A DNA stretch of 36,407 nt from Betaproteobacteria bacterium (GTDB taxonomy: Bacteria > Pseudomonadota > Gammaproteobacteria > Burkholderiales > Casimicrobiaceae). The notes under the pieces were generated by a model, which was not told the DNA's origin, did no database searches, and saw only the letters and a list, made by a program, of their open reading frames with translations. Positions 17,954 to 27,023 of the stretch are shown here, one piece after another; within the stretch, counting starts at the first letter, position 1, and every line of letters starts with the position of its first letter. The stretch covers positions 1 through 36,407 of the forward strand of contig VBCG01000152.1 of the NCBI GenBank assembly GCA_005881895.1, given 5' to 3'. The translations under genes were made by a program, and so were the position numbers.

Positions 17954-19233
17954 TCGCCGTTCTGTTCATATCGTGTATGGCGCTCCTCGCGCTGGGCGTG
18001 CCGGTGGCGTTCAGCTTGGGCGGTGCGACAATCGCGGCGATCGTCTACGGCCATTTGCCGCTGATCGCGTTGCCGAAATATCTCTTTTCCGGCATCGACG
18101 TGTTCGCGTTGATGGCGGTGCCGTTTTTCATTCTGACGGCGGAGTTGATGACCGGCGGATCGCTTTCGGAAGTGCTGCTGCGTTTCGCGTCGCAATTCGT
18201 CGGACGTTTTCGCGGAGGCCTCGGCCACACGAACATCCTGACGATCACGTTTTTCTCGGGCATCAGCGGATCAGCGCTGGCGGATGCCGCGGGTCCCGGC
18301 GCGATCATGATCCGCATGATGAAAAAGGACGGCTATCTCGCCGAATACGCCGCCGCGCTGACGGCCGCGGTGTCGATTCTGGGGCCGATCATTCCGCCGT
18401 CGATCAGCATGATCATCTACGCGATTGCGTATCCGGATATCAACCTCGTCGGCTTGTTGATCGCCGGTATCGTCCCGGGCATCGTCATTGCCATTGCCAT
18501 GGCCGCCATCAACCATTCGATATCGGTGCGGCGCAACTATCGCGGCCTGAACGAACGCTTGTCGGCATCCGATTACCTTCGCAACACATGGCGCGCGCTG
18601 CCCGCGCTTGTGCTGCCGGTGCTGATCCTCGGCGGCATCGCTTCGGGGGCGTTTACGCCGACGGAAGCGAGCGTCGTGGCGGTGTTCTACGCGCTGTTCG
18701 CCGGCCGCGTGATCTACCGGACGCTGACGTGGCCGATGCTGCCGTCGATTCTCGCGCGCTCGGCGCTGATGACGGCCGCCGTGCTGATCATCGTCGCGAT
18801 GTCCGCCGCTTTTGCATGGGTATTGACGATCTCCCGTGTGCCGCAGGAGTTGACGGCATTCATCGTCGACTTGAAATTGAGCCCGATCGCGTTCCTGCTC
18901 GCCGTCAATCTGCTGCTGCTGGCGTTCGGCATCTTCATCGAGCCACTGCCGGGAATTGTCGTGCTCGTGCCGATTCTCGCGCCAATCGCGCATGCGCTCG
19001 GCATCAACGATCTTCAGTTCGGCATCGTCGTGATCGTGAACCTGACGATGGGCATGATCACGCCGCCGGTCGGCGGGCTTTTGTTCGTGACGTCCGTCGT
19101 CGCCAAAGTGCCGCTCACGCGAATGGTGCGCGAGCTGTGGCCGTTCATGTGGGCGCAGATCGCCGTGCTGATCGTGCTGTCGTTCATTCCTGCGCTGTCG
19201 ACGTGGCTGCCCGGCGTGTTCGGCTATTTGTAA
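17950..19233 (+). CDS. dctM: TRAP transporter large membrane subunit (DctM-type)
   Basis: This 427-aa, roughly 12-helix inner-membrane protein forms the transport channel of the TRAP system. Typical DctM segments are visible: ALGVPVAFSLGGATIAAIVY, MAVPFFILTAELMTGG, ITFFSGISGSALADAAGPG, LTAAVSILGPIIPPSISMIIY and VNLTMGMITPPVGGLLFVTS. Length is standard. It starts at GTG 17950, overlapping the dctQ stop. Its 3' end overlaps the convergent dctP-type gene by 10 bases. Confidence 0.95.
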   Translation: MIAVLFISCMALLALGVPVAFSLGGATIAAIVYGHLPLIALPKYLFSGIDVFALMAVPFFILTAELMTGGSLSEVLLRFASQFVGRFRGGLGHTNILTITFFSGISGSALADAAGPGAIMIRMMKKDGYLAEYAAALTAAVSILGPIIPPSISMIIYAIAYPDINLVGLLIAGIVPGIVIAIAMAAINHSISVRRNYRGLNERLSASDYLRNTWRALPALVLPVLILGGIASGAFTPTEASVVAVFYALFAGRVIYRTLTWPMLPSILARSALMTAAVLIIVAMSAAFAWVLTISRVPQELTAFIVDLKLSPIAFLLAVNLLLLAFGIFIEPLPGIVVLVPILAPIAHALGINDLQFGIVVIVNLTMGMITPPVGGLLFVTSVVAKVPLTRMVRELWPFMWAQIAVLIVLSFIPALSTWLPGVFGYL

Positions 19234-20198
19234 TTCTTGATCTTGTCGATGTTCTCTTGCCCGAAGCGTTTCGAGAAATCGTCGTAGACGGGCTTCAGCG
19301 CCGCCTGGAATTTCGTCTTGTCCAGCGTATCGACGACCGCCATCCCCTTCGCCCGCAAGTCGCCGACCGCGCGTTTTTCGTCTTCGTCGATGCGCGCGCG
19401 ATTTGCCTTGACCGCCTCCCTGGCGGCTGCGGAGAACGCTTGTTGGTCCGCCGCCGACAGCTTGTCCCATTGCGCCTTGCTCATCAGGATCAGCGCGGGA
19501 GAGTAGACGTGTCCGGTCAGCGATAGATACTTCTGCACCTGCTCCAATTTCGCGGCGGTGATCACGGAGAGTGGATTTTCCTGTCCGTCGACGGTGCCTT
19601 GCTGCAAGGCGGTGAACACTTCGGTGAAGGCCATCGGCGTCGGCAGAATGCCGAACTGCCGATAAGCCTCGATGTGAATGGGATTCTCCATCGTCCGCAT
19701 CTTGAGACCCCTGAGATCGTCGGGCGTATTGACCGGATGCTTGTTGTTCGTCATGTGGCGAAAGCCGTTCTCCCCCCACGCGAGCGCTTTGATGCCTTTC
19801 GCATCGAATTTGGTGAGCAGATCCTGCCCGATCGGACCATCGAGCACGGCACGAGCATGCGCGTAATCGTGGAACAGAAACGGTATGTCGAGAATGGCGA
19901 CTTCCGGCACGAAGTTCGGCACCGGACCGGTCGATGTCATCGTCAGATCGAGCGTGCCAAGCTGAATGCCTTCGATCGACTCACGCTCGGCGCCCAACGC
20001 TCCGGCATAGAAATTCTGGATCTTGTAGCGGCCGTTGGTTCGCTTCTCGACCTCGCGCGCGAACGCGTCGATGGCGACGCCGTAATGCGAATTCTGAGCG
20101 ACGGAGATGTTCATCTTGAGCGCGGTCTGCGCGTACGCTCCTTCCGCTGTCACGATGGCCATCATCAACGCGAGCGCCCATCGGTAAAACGTACGCAT
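19224..20198 (-). CDS. dctP: TRAP transporter periplasmic solute-binding protein (DctP-type)
   Basis: This 324-aa exported protein has a signal peptide ending near AEGAYAQ (cleavage about residue 23). DctP signatures include ISVAQNSHYGVAIDAFAREVEKRTNGRYKIQ, the substrate-site strand TLDLTMTSTGP, and LRGLKMRTMENP, whose R168 matches the arginine that salt-bridges the ligand carboxylate. The domain-crossing FTALQQGTVDGQENPL follows. It is encoded convergently to dctQM, an uncommon arrangement, but is almost certainly their partner. The ATG at 20198 follows GGAGG, and a TATAAT box lies about 30 bases upstream on the same strand. The ligand is likely a small organic acid. Confidence 0.95.
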   Translation of the reverse strand: MRTFYRWALALMMAIVTAEGAYAQTALKMNISVAQNSHYGVAIDAFAREVEKRTNGRYKIQNFYAGALGAERESIEGIQLGTLDLTMTSTGPVPNFVPEVAILDIPFLFHDYAHARAVLDGPIGQDLLTKFDAKGIKALAWGENGFRHMTNNKHPVNTPDDLRGLKMRTMENPIHIEAYRQFGILPTPMAFTEVFTALQQGTVDGQENPLSVITAAKLEQVQKYLSLTGHVYSPALILMSKAQWDKLSAADQQAFSAAAREAVKANRARIDEDEKRAVGDLRAKGMAVVDTLDKTKFQAALKPVYDDFSKRFGQENIDKIKNYK

Positions 20199-20227
20199 GA
20201 ATCCTCCGGATGCGTCAAAGTCGCGCG

Positions 20228-20233
20228 ATTATA
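20228..20233 (-). promoter_or_regulatory. Consensus -10 box of dctP
   Basis: Reading the minus strand, a perfect TATAAT lies at 20233-20228, about 30 bases before the ATG at 20198, with GGAGG between. The expected -35 position holds only a weak match (CTGTCT-like), so the promoter may need an activator. It shows that dctP has its own promoter, separate from dctQM. Confidence 0.5.
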
Positions 20234-20319
20234 GCCAGTCAGGCACGGGCAGACAGTGGAATAGGGACGGTGGCCCGCATGTTTACCATCACCCGTCGTC
20301 GCATCTCTGGAGGATAGTC

Positions 20320-20973
20320 ATGACACGTGCCGGCTGCGCCGTTGTTGCATTCATCGCGTTCCTTGGATTCGGGATTGACGCCGGCGCGCAGTCGCAGGCG
20401 GCGAACATGAGCTTCTTCGTCACCAGTGTTGGATCGGGCAAGGGCGCCGACTTCGGCGGCCTCGAGGGCGCCGACAAGCATTGCCAGGCGCTCGCGACCG
20501 CGGCAGGGGCAGGTAGCCGGACGTGGCACGCCTACCTCAGCACGCAGGGGGCGCAGGCCGTCAATGCGCGCGACCGCATCGGCAACGGCCCATGGCAGAA
20601 CGCCAAAGGCGTCGTCATCGCGAAAGATGTGACGGAGCTTCACGCCACCAACAATCTGAACAAGCAGACCGCGCTCACCGAAAAGGGCGAAATTGTCCCA
20701 ACGAGCGACGAAGGAACGAACAAACATGACATCCTGACCGGCACGCAACCGGGTGGCACGGCGTTCCCGCCCGGTGAGGACAAGACTTGCGGCAACTGGA
20801 CGAAGAGCGGCGAAGGATCCGCAATCGTCGGTCACCACAATCGGACCGGAACCAACCCCGATCCGGTTGCGAACGTCTCGTGGAACTCGTCGCATCCGAC
20901 GCGCGGCTGCAGCGACGACGGGCTGAAGAGCACGGGAGGCGCAGGCTTGCTTTATTGTTTCGCGATGAAGTAG
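20320..20973 (+). CDS. Secreted DUF1554-like protein
   Basis: This 217-aa predicted exported protein has a signal peptide of about 23 residues (CAVVAFIAFLGFGIDAGAQS). The mature part starts NMSFFVTSVGSGKGADFGGLEGADKHCQALA, which matches the opening of DUF1554 domains: a flexible Gly-rich strand, then (G)ADxxCQ. Four cysteines in DKHC, DKTCGNW, RGCSDDG and LLYCFAMK suggest two disulfides, and the fold is likely C-type-lectin-like. The RBS GGAGG before the ATG at 20320 fixes the start over a longer in-frame ORF. It is divergent from dctP. Function is unknown; a cell-surface or periplasmic binding role is plausible. The family name is recalled, not searched. Confidence 0.75.
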   Translation: MTRAGCAVVAFIAFLGFGIDAGAQSQAANMSFFVTSVGSGKGADFGGLEGADKHCQALATAAGAGSRTWHAYLSTQGAQAVNARDRIGNGPWQNAKGVVIAKDVTELHATNNLNKQTALTEKGEIVPTSDEGTNKHDILTGTQPGGTAFPPGEDKTCGNWTKSGEGSAIVGHHNRTGTNPDPVANVSWNSSHPTRGCSDDGLKSTGGAGLLYCFAMK

Positions 20974-21109
20974 CGACTTCGCGCCCTCGCGTTACGGGTC
21001 CATCGCCGCCATTCACGACCGTGTAAAGGTCGCGATCCCGCCCCGGAGTAAAATCGATGGTTGATCGCAGCGACCGAGCTGAATCTCTCGGCGGCCGCGG
21101 GGCGTACCC

Positions 21110-22564
21110 ATGCTTGATCCGACCGTTCATGCCGCGCTCGCGGCCATTCTTCCACCGTCGGCCTTGCTGACGACGCAGGAGGAAACGAAGCCCTATGAGT
21201 GCGACGGGCTCACGCTCTACCGCGAGGTCCCCGGGGCGGTTTTGCTACCCGACAATGAAGGTCAAGTCGTCGCGATTCTGCGCCGCTGCCACGAGTTGTC
21301 GGTGCCGGTGGTCGCGCGCGGCGCGGGTACCAGTCTTCCAGGCGGCACGCTGCCCGTAGCGGCCGGTGTCGTTCTTTCGCTCGCCAAATTCAAGCGGATT
21401 CTTTCGATCGACCGCGATGCGCGGACAGCCATCGTGCAACCGGGCGTGCGCAATCTCGCGATCACCGAAGCGGTCGCGCCTTATGGCCTTTATTACGCAC
21501 CCGACCCATCGTCGCAAATCGCCTGCTCGATCGGCGGCAATGTCGCCGAGAATGCGGGCGGCGTTCATTGCCTGAAATACGGTCTCACCGTGCACAACAT
21601 TCGCCGAGTGCGCGGCGTGCTGATCAGCGGCGACGTGGTCGAATTCGGCTCGGATGCGCTCGACTCGCCCGGTTATGACTTGCTGGCCCTCATCACGGGA
21701 AGCGAAGGATTGCTTGCTGTCATCACCGAAATCACTGTCAAGCTCCTGCCGAAGCCGCAGCTCGCAAAGGTGGCACTCGCCGCGTTCGCAAGCGTCGAGC
21801 AGGCCGGTTCAGCGGTGGGCGCCATCATTGCGGCAGGCATCGTTCCCGCCGGGCTCGAGATGATGGACCAACAGGCAACGCGCGCAGCCGAAGCGTTCGT
21901 ACACGCGGGATATCCGCTCGATGCCGCTGCGATGCTGCTGATCGAAACCGACGGCACGCCCGAAGAAGTCGCCGGTGAAATGGAGGAGATCAAGCGCGTG
22001 CTCGCGGCCGAGCGCGCGACGGAAATCCGCATCTCGAGCGACGAAGCGGAGCGCGCTCTATATTGGTCTGGCCGCAAGGCCGCGTTTCCTGCGGTCGGCC
22101 GCATTGCACCTGACTACTATTGCATCGACGGCACCATTCCGCGCGCTGCGCTTGCGCACGTGCTGCGGCAGATCGCCACGTGGTCGACGGAATACGGCCT
22201 TGCCTGCGCGAACGTGTTCCACGCCGGTGACGGGAATCTGCATCCTCTGATCTTGTTCGACGCCAACAAGCCCGGCGACAAGGAACGTACGATCGCATTC
22301 GGCGATCAAATTCTGGCGCTCTGCATTGAAGTCGGCGGCACGATCACGGGCGAGCATGGCGTTGGCGTGGAAAAATTGGGTGGCATGTGCGCGCAGTTCG
22401 CGCCGGCGGAGCTCGAACGCTTTCGCAGCATCAAGACTGCGTTCGACCAACAGGGCCTGCTCAATCCCGGCAAGGCCGTACCCACGCTCGCTCGCTGCGC
22501 CGAGTTCGGTCGCATGCACGTTCATCACGGCAATCTTCGCCATCCGGATCTTCCACGCTTTTAG
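21110..22564 (+). CDS. glcD: Glycolate oxidase FAD subunit GlcD
   Basis: This 484-aa flavoprotein of the VAO/GlcD family is the catalytic subunit of glycolate (or D-lactate) dehydrogenase, which passes electrons to the respiratory chain. The PCMH-type FAD domain spans about 40-220: VVAILRRCHELSVPVVARGA then GTSLPGGTLPVAAGVVLS, SIGGNVAENAGGVHCLKYGLT and ITGSEGLLAVITEITVKL. The C-terminal cap carries HAGDGNLHPLILFD and GEHGVGVEKLGGM, ending LNPGKAVPT. It leads a run of genes containing glcE and glcF, which together make the GlcDEF complex. The ATG at 21110 is the only sensible start; the RBS is weak. Confidence 0.93.
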   Translation: MLDPTVHAALAAILPPSALLTTQEETKPYECDGLTLYREVPGAVLLPDNEGQVVAILRRCHELSVPVVARGAGTSLPGGTLPVAAGVVLSLAKFKRILSIDRDARTAIVQPGVRNLAITEAVAPYGLYYAPDPSSQIACSIGGNVAENAGGVHCLKYGLTVHNIRRVRGVLISGDVVEFGSDALDSPGYDLLALITGSEGLLAVITEITVKLLPKPQLAKVALAAFASVEQAGSAVGAIIAAGIVPAGLEMMDQQATRAAEAFVHAGYPLDAAAMLLIETDGTPEEVAGEMEEIKRVLAAERATEIRISSDEAERALYWSGRKAAFPAVGRIAPDYYCIDGTIPRAALAHVLRQIATWSTEYGLACANVFHAGDGNLHPLILFDANKPGDKERTIAFGDQILALCIEVGGTITGEHGVGVEKLGGMCAQFAPAELERFRSIKTAFDQQGLLNPGKAVPTLARCAEFGRMHVHHGNLRHPDLPRF

Positions 22565-22579
22565 GAACGCGCAAACAAC

Positions 22580-24001
22580 ATGAGCACGATCGTAGAACGC
22601 TCCGGCCGACCGGAACCTGAAGCCGTTGACGACATCGTTCGGATGCTCACGCGCGACTACGGCGAGCGCGCAGTGGTGAATCGGGCGATTCGCGAGCAGC
22701 ACGCACATGGTGAAGGGATGGCTGATTCGGGATTGCCGGACGTCGTCGTACTTCCGCATTCGAACGTGGAAGTCGCAGCGATCGTCCGCCAATGTCATGT
22801 CGCGCGGATTCCCGTGATCGCGTTCGGCGTCGGCACGTCGCTCGAAGGGCATGTTGCGGCCGTCTACGGCGGGGTTTGCGTCGATCTCACGCAAATGAAC
22901 CGTTTGCTCGAAGTGAATGCGGAGGACCTGGATTGCCGCGTGCAAGCCGGCGTGACGCGTGAGCAGTTGAACGCCGACCTCAAAGGCACCGGACTGTTCT
23001 TCCCCATTGATCCCGGCGCGAACGCGACCATCGGCGGCATGACGTCGACGCGCGCATCGGGCACCAATGCCGTTCGCTACGGCACGATGCGCGAAAATGT
23101 TTTGGGCCTCACGGTTGTGACCGCCGATGGATCAATCGTGCGCACGGGCGGCCGCGCGCGCAAGTCGAGCGCCGGCTATGACTTGACGCGTCTGTTCATC
23201 GGCTCCGAAGGCACGCTCGGCATCATCACCGAGATCCAGCTCCGGTTGTACGGCATTCCAGAAGCGATCTCCGCCGCCGTCTGCCAATTCCCCGATCTCA
23301 AAAGCGCCGTCGATACGGTGATCATCGCGATGCAGGTCGGTATCCCTGTCGCGCGGATCGAGTTGTTGGACGACGTGCAGATGGACGCATGTATTCGCTA
23401 TTCGAAGCTCGACAAATACGAAGCGAAGCCGACACTGTTCTTCGAGTTCCACGGCACCGATGCGGCTGTGCGCGAGCAGGCCGAATCGATGCAGTCGATC
23501 GCCGCCGAGCACGGCGGCAGCGCGTTCGAATGGGCGACGAAGCCCGAGGAGCGTTCGCGGCTGTGGAAGGCGCGGCACAACGCCTACTACGCCGCGCTTG
23601 CGCTGTCCCCTGGCAGGCAAGCATTTGCGACCGACGCCTGCGTTCCGATTTCGCGGTTGACCGAATGCGTGCTCGCAACCCGCGCGGATGTCGAGGCGTC
23701 CGGATTGACCGCACCAATCGTCGGACATGTCGGCGATGGCAACTTTCATCTCGTCGTCCTGTTCAATCCGAACGATCCGCTCGAGCGCGAAAAAGCCGAA
23801 AGCCTTGCGCAGAAAGTGAGCATGCGCGCGATCGCGATGGGCGGCACATGCACGGGCGAGCACGGGATCGGCATGCACAAGCTCGATGCCCTCGTCGCCG
23901 AGCATGGCAATGCGGTCGAGCTGATGAAGACGCTCAAGCGCGCGCTCGACCCGCGCAATATCCTGAATCCGGGCAAAACGGTTCCGTTGGCGAATAGCTG
24001 A
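22580..24001 (+). CDS. FAD-linked oxidase, D-lactate dehydrogenase (cytochrome)-type
   Basis: This 473-aa second GlcD-like flavoprotein lies 15 bases after glcD. The FAD domain has VVVLPHSNVEVAAIVRQCHV, FGVGTSLEGHVAAVYGGVCVD, TIGGMTSTRASGTNAVRYGTM and FIGSEGTLGIITEIQLRLYG. The C-terminal domain carries WKARHNAYYAALAL, VGHVGDGNFHLVVLFNP and GEHGIGMHKLDAL. Length and motifs fit the DLD/cytochrome-c-dependent D-lactate dehydrogenases rather than GlcD proper. Presumed reaction: D-lactate (or another D-2-hydroxy acid) to the 2-oxo acid. Its position between glcD and glcE suggests shared regulation, and possibly shared use of the GlcEF electron-transfer subunits. Confidence 0.88.
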   Translation: MSTIVERSGRPEPEAVDDIVRMLTRDYGERAVVNRAIREQHAHGEGMADSGLPDVVVLPHSNVEVAAIVRQCHVARIPVIAFGVGTSLEGHVAAVYGGVCVDLTQMNRLLEVNAEDLDCRVQAGVTREQLNADLKGTGLFFPIDPGANATIGGMTSTRASGTNAVRYGTMRENVLGLTVVTADGSIVRTGGRARKSSAGYDLTRLFIGSEGTLGIITEIQLRLYGIPEAISAAVCQFPDLKSAVDTVIIAMQVGIPVARIELLDDVQMDACIRYSKLDKYEAKPTLFFEFHGTDAAVREQAESMQSIAAEHGGSAFEWATKPEERSRLWKARHNAYYAALALSPGRQAFATDACVPISRLTECVLATRADVEASGLTAPIVGHVGDGNFHLVVLFNPNDPLEREKAESLAQKVSMRAIAMGGTCTGEHGIGMHKLDALVAEHGNAVELMKTLKRALDPRNILNPGKTVPLANS

Positions 24002-24025
24002 CCTTCAATTACTCGTCACTTCTCC

Positions 24026-24706
24026 ATGTATACGCTCTACATCGGCAACAAAAATTATTCATCGTGGTCGCTGCGGGGATGGCTCGCGACCAAGCTGTCG
24101 GGCGCGCCGTTTCGCGAAGTTCTCGTGCAGCTGCAAGGTGTCGGGCCCAATCCGGCACACGCCGCGTATTCGCCGTCGGGCTATGTGCCGTGCCTGCACG
24201 ACGGCGACACGGTTGTCTGGGACACATTGGCGATCGCCGAATACCTTGCCGAGCGGCATCCAGGCATGTGGCCGTCCGATCCAGCCGCGCGTGCGTGGGC
24301 GCGGTCGATCTCTGCGGAAATGCATTCGGGGTTTTCTACGCTTCGCAACGATATGACGATGTGCATCCGCGAGCGACTCGATGTGCGGCCATGGTCGGAC
24401 GCGCTTCTATCGAGCATCGAGCGCGTGGAGTCGATTTGGAACGAGTCGCGGCGGCGCTACGACAACGCCGGCGATTTTCTCTGCGGCCCATTCTCGCTTG
24501 CCGATTGCTTTTACGCGCCGGTGGCTTTTCGTTTTCAAACCTACGGCGTCGAACCGAAGGGGGCTGCGTCGGCTTACCTGGAAACGTTGCTGGCGCATCC
24601 CTTCGTACGCGAATGGGAAAAGGCGGGGCTCGCGGAAACGACGGTCATCGAGCTCGACGAGCCACGCGTCATTTATCGCGACAAGCTGGCCGCGCGACCG
24701 ATCTGA
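24026..24706 (+). CDS. Glutathione S-transferase family protein
   Basis: This 226-aa GST has an N-terminal thioredoxin-like domain (residues 1-80) opening YTLYIGNKNYSSWSLRGWLA. The serine in YSSWS (about residue 12-13) is in the catalytic position for the Ser-type zeta/YfcF-like group. The Pro before beta-3 (SGYVPCLHDGD) and the glutathione-binding WDTLAIAEYLAE follow. The C-terminal helical domain includes the N-capping SLADCFYAPVAFRF. It lies between the D-lactate dehydrogenase-like gene and glcE with small gaps, so it is part of the operon. A role in glyoxalase-type or isomerase chemistry on operon metabolites is conceivable but not shown. Confidence 0.9.
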   Translation: MYTLYIGNKNYSSWSLRGWLATKLSGAPFREVLVQLQGVGPNPAHAAYSPSGYVPCLHDGDTVVWDTLAIAEYLAERHPGMWPSDPAARAWARSISAEMHSGFSTLRNDMTMCIRERLDVRPWSDALLSSIERVESIWNESRRRYDNAGDFLCGPFSLADCFYAPVAFRFQTYGVEPKGAASAYLETLLAHPFVREWEKAGLAETTVIELDEPRVIYRDKLAARPI

Positions 24707-24711
24707 TTCGG

Positions 24712-25788
24712 ATGGCGGATCAGGCACTGGCCGCGTTGCAGGATCGCATACGTGCGGCCGCGGCGGCAATGCAGCCGCTGGTCATTTGCGGCGGCGGCAC
24801 GAAGACATTCTACGGTGAAGCCTGCGTTGGCGAGCGAGTGGAGACGACGACAGTTGCGGGCATCGTTGCCTATGCTCCCAACGAGCTCGTGATCACCGCA
24901 CGCGGCGGAACGCTGCTCGCCGAAATCGAACTGGCGATGGCGGAGCATCAACAATACCTCGCATTCGAGCCGCCGCGCTTCGCCGCCGGCGGAACGTTGG
25001 GTGGCGCGATCGCAACAGGTCTCTCGGGCCCGCGGCGCCCGTATGCCGGCGCTGCGCGGGACTTCGTGCTCGGCCTGCGCATTGTTGATGGGACCGGCGA
25101 AGCCCTCACGTTCGGTGGCCGCGTGATGAAGAATGTCGCCGGCTTCGATGTGTCGCGGTTGCAAACCGGCGCGTTGGGGACTCTCGGCGTCATCACCGAA
25201 GTCTCGCTCAAATGCCTGCCGCAATCGAAAGCAGAAGCGACCGTCGTGCAGGCGTGTGCAGTCGACGAGTCAATACGGCGAGTGAACGTTTGGGGCGGCA
25301 AGCCGCTGCCGTTGTCGGCGACGTGCTACTGGAATGGACGATTGTGGGTGCGCCTTTCCGGCGCGGAGTCCGCCGTATCGGCGGCGATGCAGAGCATCGG
25401 CGGCGACCGCATCGAGCACGCGCAGGAATTTTGGGAGAGCGTCCGCGATCATGCGCATCCGTTCTTCGTCGCTGCGCAGCGCGAGGACAAGGCGCTGTGG
25501 CGCTTATCGGTCAAGTCGACGGCGCCGCATGCTGATCTTGAAGGCGAGCAACTGATCGAATGGGGCGGCGCGCTGCGCTGGCTCGTGACCGCGAAGGATG
25601 CGGATCGCGCGCCTATACGCGTGTGGGCGAAGTCATCGGGCGGCCATGCGACGCTCTTTCGAGGGGGCAACCGTTCGGGCGTGTTCACGCCGCTCGATGC
25701 GACGATCGCCACACTCCACAAACGGCTCAAGGCGACGTTCGATCCACACGGCATTGTGAACCGCGGCCGTCTTTACGCAGACTTCTGA
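24712..25788 (+). CDS. glcE: Glycolate oxidase FAD-binding subunit GlcE
   Basis: This 358-aa protein has a shortened VAO-type FAD domain, which is typical of GlcE. Landmarks are MQPLVICGGGTKTFYGEA, LAFEPPRFAAGGTLGGAIATGLSG, MKNVAGFDVSRLQTGALGTLGVITEVSLKCLP, and the C-terminal VFTPLDATIATLHKRLKATF with FDPHGIVNRGRLYADF. It lacks the large C-terminal cap of GlcD, as expected. The ATG at 24712 is 5 bases after the GST stop. A much longer upstream open frame exists but is antisense-like shadow within the GST gene. The stop overlaps the glcF start (TGATG), so GlcE and GlcF are translationally coupled. Confidence 0.93.
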   Translation: MADQALAALQDRIRAAAAAMQPLVICGGGTKTFYGEACVGERVETTTVAGIVAYAPNELVITARGGTLLAEIELAMAEHQQYLAFEPPRFAAGGTLGGAIATGLSGPRRPYAGAARDFVLGLRIVDGTGEALTFGGRVMKNVAGFDVSRLQTGALGTLGVITEVSLKCLPQSKAEATVVQACAVDESIRRVNVWGGKPLPLSATCYWNGRLWVRLSGAESAVSAAMQSIGGDRIEHAQEFWESVRDHAHPFFVAAQREDKALWRLSVKSTAPHADLEGEQLIEWGGALRWLVTAKDADRAPIRVWAKSSGGHATLFRGGNRSGVFTPLDATIATLHKRLKATFDPHGIVNRGRLYADF

Positions 25789-27023
25789 TGGAAACGAATC
25801 TTGCGCCGTTCATTCGCGATACGCCGGAAGGGCGCGAGGCTGATTCGATTCTGCGCGCCTGTGTGCATTGCGGCTTTTGCCTGGCCACGTGTCCGACTTA
25901 TCAGTTGCTCGGTGACGAGCTCGATGGTCCACGCGGACGCATTTATCTGATGAAGCAAGTCCTCGAGGGCGCCGTGCCGACGGCGACGACGCAGCTTCAT
26001 CTCGACCGCTGTCTGACCTGCCGCGCCTGCGAAACGACTTGCCCATCGGGCGTGCAGTACGGCCGGCTCGTCGACATCGGCCGCAAGATCGTCGACGAGC
26101 GTGTCGGCCGCAAGCCTGTCGACGCTGCACGGCGCTATTCGCTGCGCAAGAGTCTGCTGTCGAAATCAGTGTTCGGCACTGCGCTTGCAGTCGGGCGGTT
26201 CGCCAAAGGCTTGCTGCCGCGCGAAGTCGGGGATTGGATTCCTGCAGAGCAACCGGCAGGTGCATGGCCGTCGCCGCGCCACACGCCCAAGATGCTCATC
26301 GCACGAGGGTGCGTGCAACCTGTGCTCGCCCCGAACATCGACGCGGCGATGGCGCGCGTTCTCGACCGAATCGGCATTTCGGCGGTGCAGATCGAGGCCG
26401 GCGGATGTTGCGGCGCGCTGCCGTATCACTTGAGCGAACACGACTATGCGCGCGCGATCGTTCGCCGCAACATCGACGCGTGGTGGCCTCACGTCGAGCG
26501 CGGTGCCGAGGCGATCATCGTCACGGCGAGCGGGTGCGGTGTCATGGTCAAGGATTACGGGCACGTCATGGCGCAGGACGCGGCATATGCCGAGAAGGCC
26601 GCGAAGATCGGCGCGCTCGCGCGCGATCCGAGTGAAATTGTCGGCGCCGCCTGGGACCAGCTTGCGGCGAAGATCGCACGTACGCATGCGACAACCAAGC
26701 TCGCGTTTCACTCGCCGTGCACGTTGCAACATGGGATGAAGATCCGCGGCCAGGTCGAACCGGTGCTCGAAGCGCTCGGATTCAACTTGACGCCGGTCGC
26801 CGATGCGCATCTTTGCTGCGGCTCGGCCGGCACCTATTCCGTGCTGCAACCGGAGCTTGCCAATGCGCTCAAGGCCAACAAGCTACGTGCGCTCGAAGCC
26901 GGTGGCCCTGCGCAAATCGCGACGGCCAACATCGGCTGCCTGACGCACCTCGCATCCGGCACGCGCACGCCGGTGCGGCATTGGATCGAGATCCTCGACG
27001 AGCGATTGGCGCTCAATGCATGA
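25788..27023 (+). CDS. glcF: Glycolate oxidase iron-sulfur subunit GlcF
   Basis: This 411-aa protein has two ferredoxin-type 4Fe-4S motifs: C25-x2-C28-x2-C31-x3-C35 (CVHCGFCLATCP) and C75-x2-C78-x2-C81-x3-C85 (CLTCRACETTCP). Two cysteine-rich CCG domains follow, with GGCCGALPYHLSEHD and HLCCGSAGTYS. This is the layout of GlcF, which takes electrons from the flavin subunits and hands them to quinone or cytochrome. The ATG at 25788 overlaps the glcE TGA. The stop overlaps the next thioesterase gene by 8 bases. Length agrees with E. coli GlcF (407 aa). Confidence 0.95.
   Translation: METNLAPFIRDTPEGREADSILRACVHCGFCLATCPTYQLLGDELDGPRGRIYLMKQVLEGAVPTATTQLHLDRCLTCRACETTCPSGVQYGRLVDIGRKIVDERVGRKPVDAARRYSLRKSLLSKSVFGTALAVGRFAKGLLPREVGDWIPAEQPAGAWPSPRHTPKMLIARGCVQPVLAPNIDAAMARVLDRIGISAVQIEAGGCCGALPYHLSEHDYARAIVRRNIDAWWPHVERGAEAIIVTASGCGVMVKDYGHVMAQDAAYAEKAAKIGALARDPSEIVGAAWDQLAAKIARTHATTKLAFHSPCTLQHGMKIRGQVEPVLEALGFNLTPVADAHLCCGSAGTYSVLQPELANALKANKLRALEAGGPAQIATANIGCLTHLASGTRTPVRHWIEILDERLALNA

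Noticed and set aside
17892-19526. 544-aa plus-strand ORF over dctM and dctP
   Set aside because: Runs in a second frame of dctM and antisense to dctP; Arg-rich with no membrane or domain pattern.
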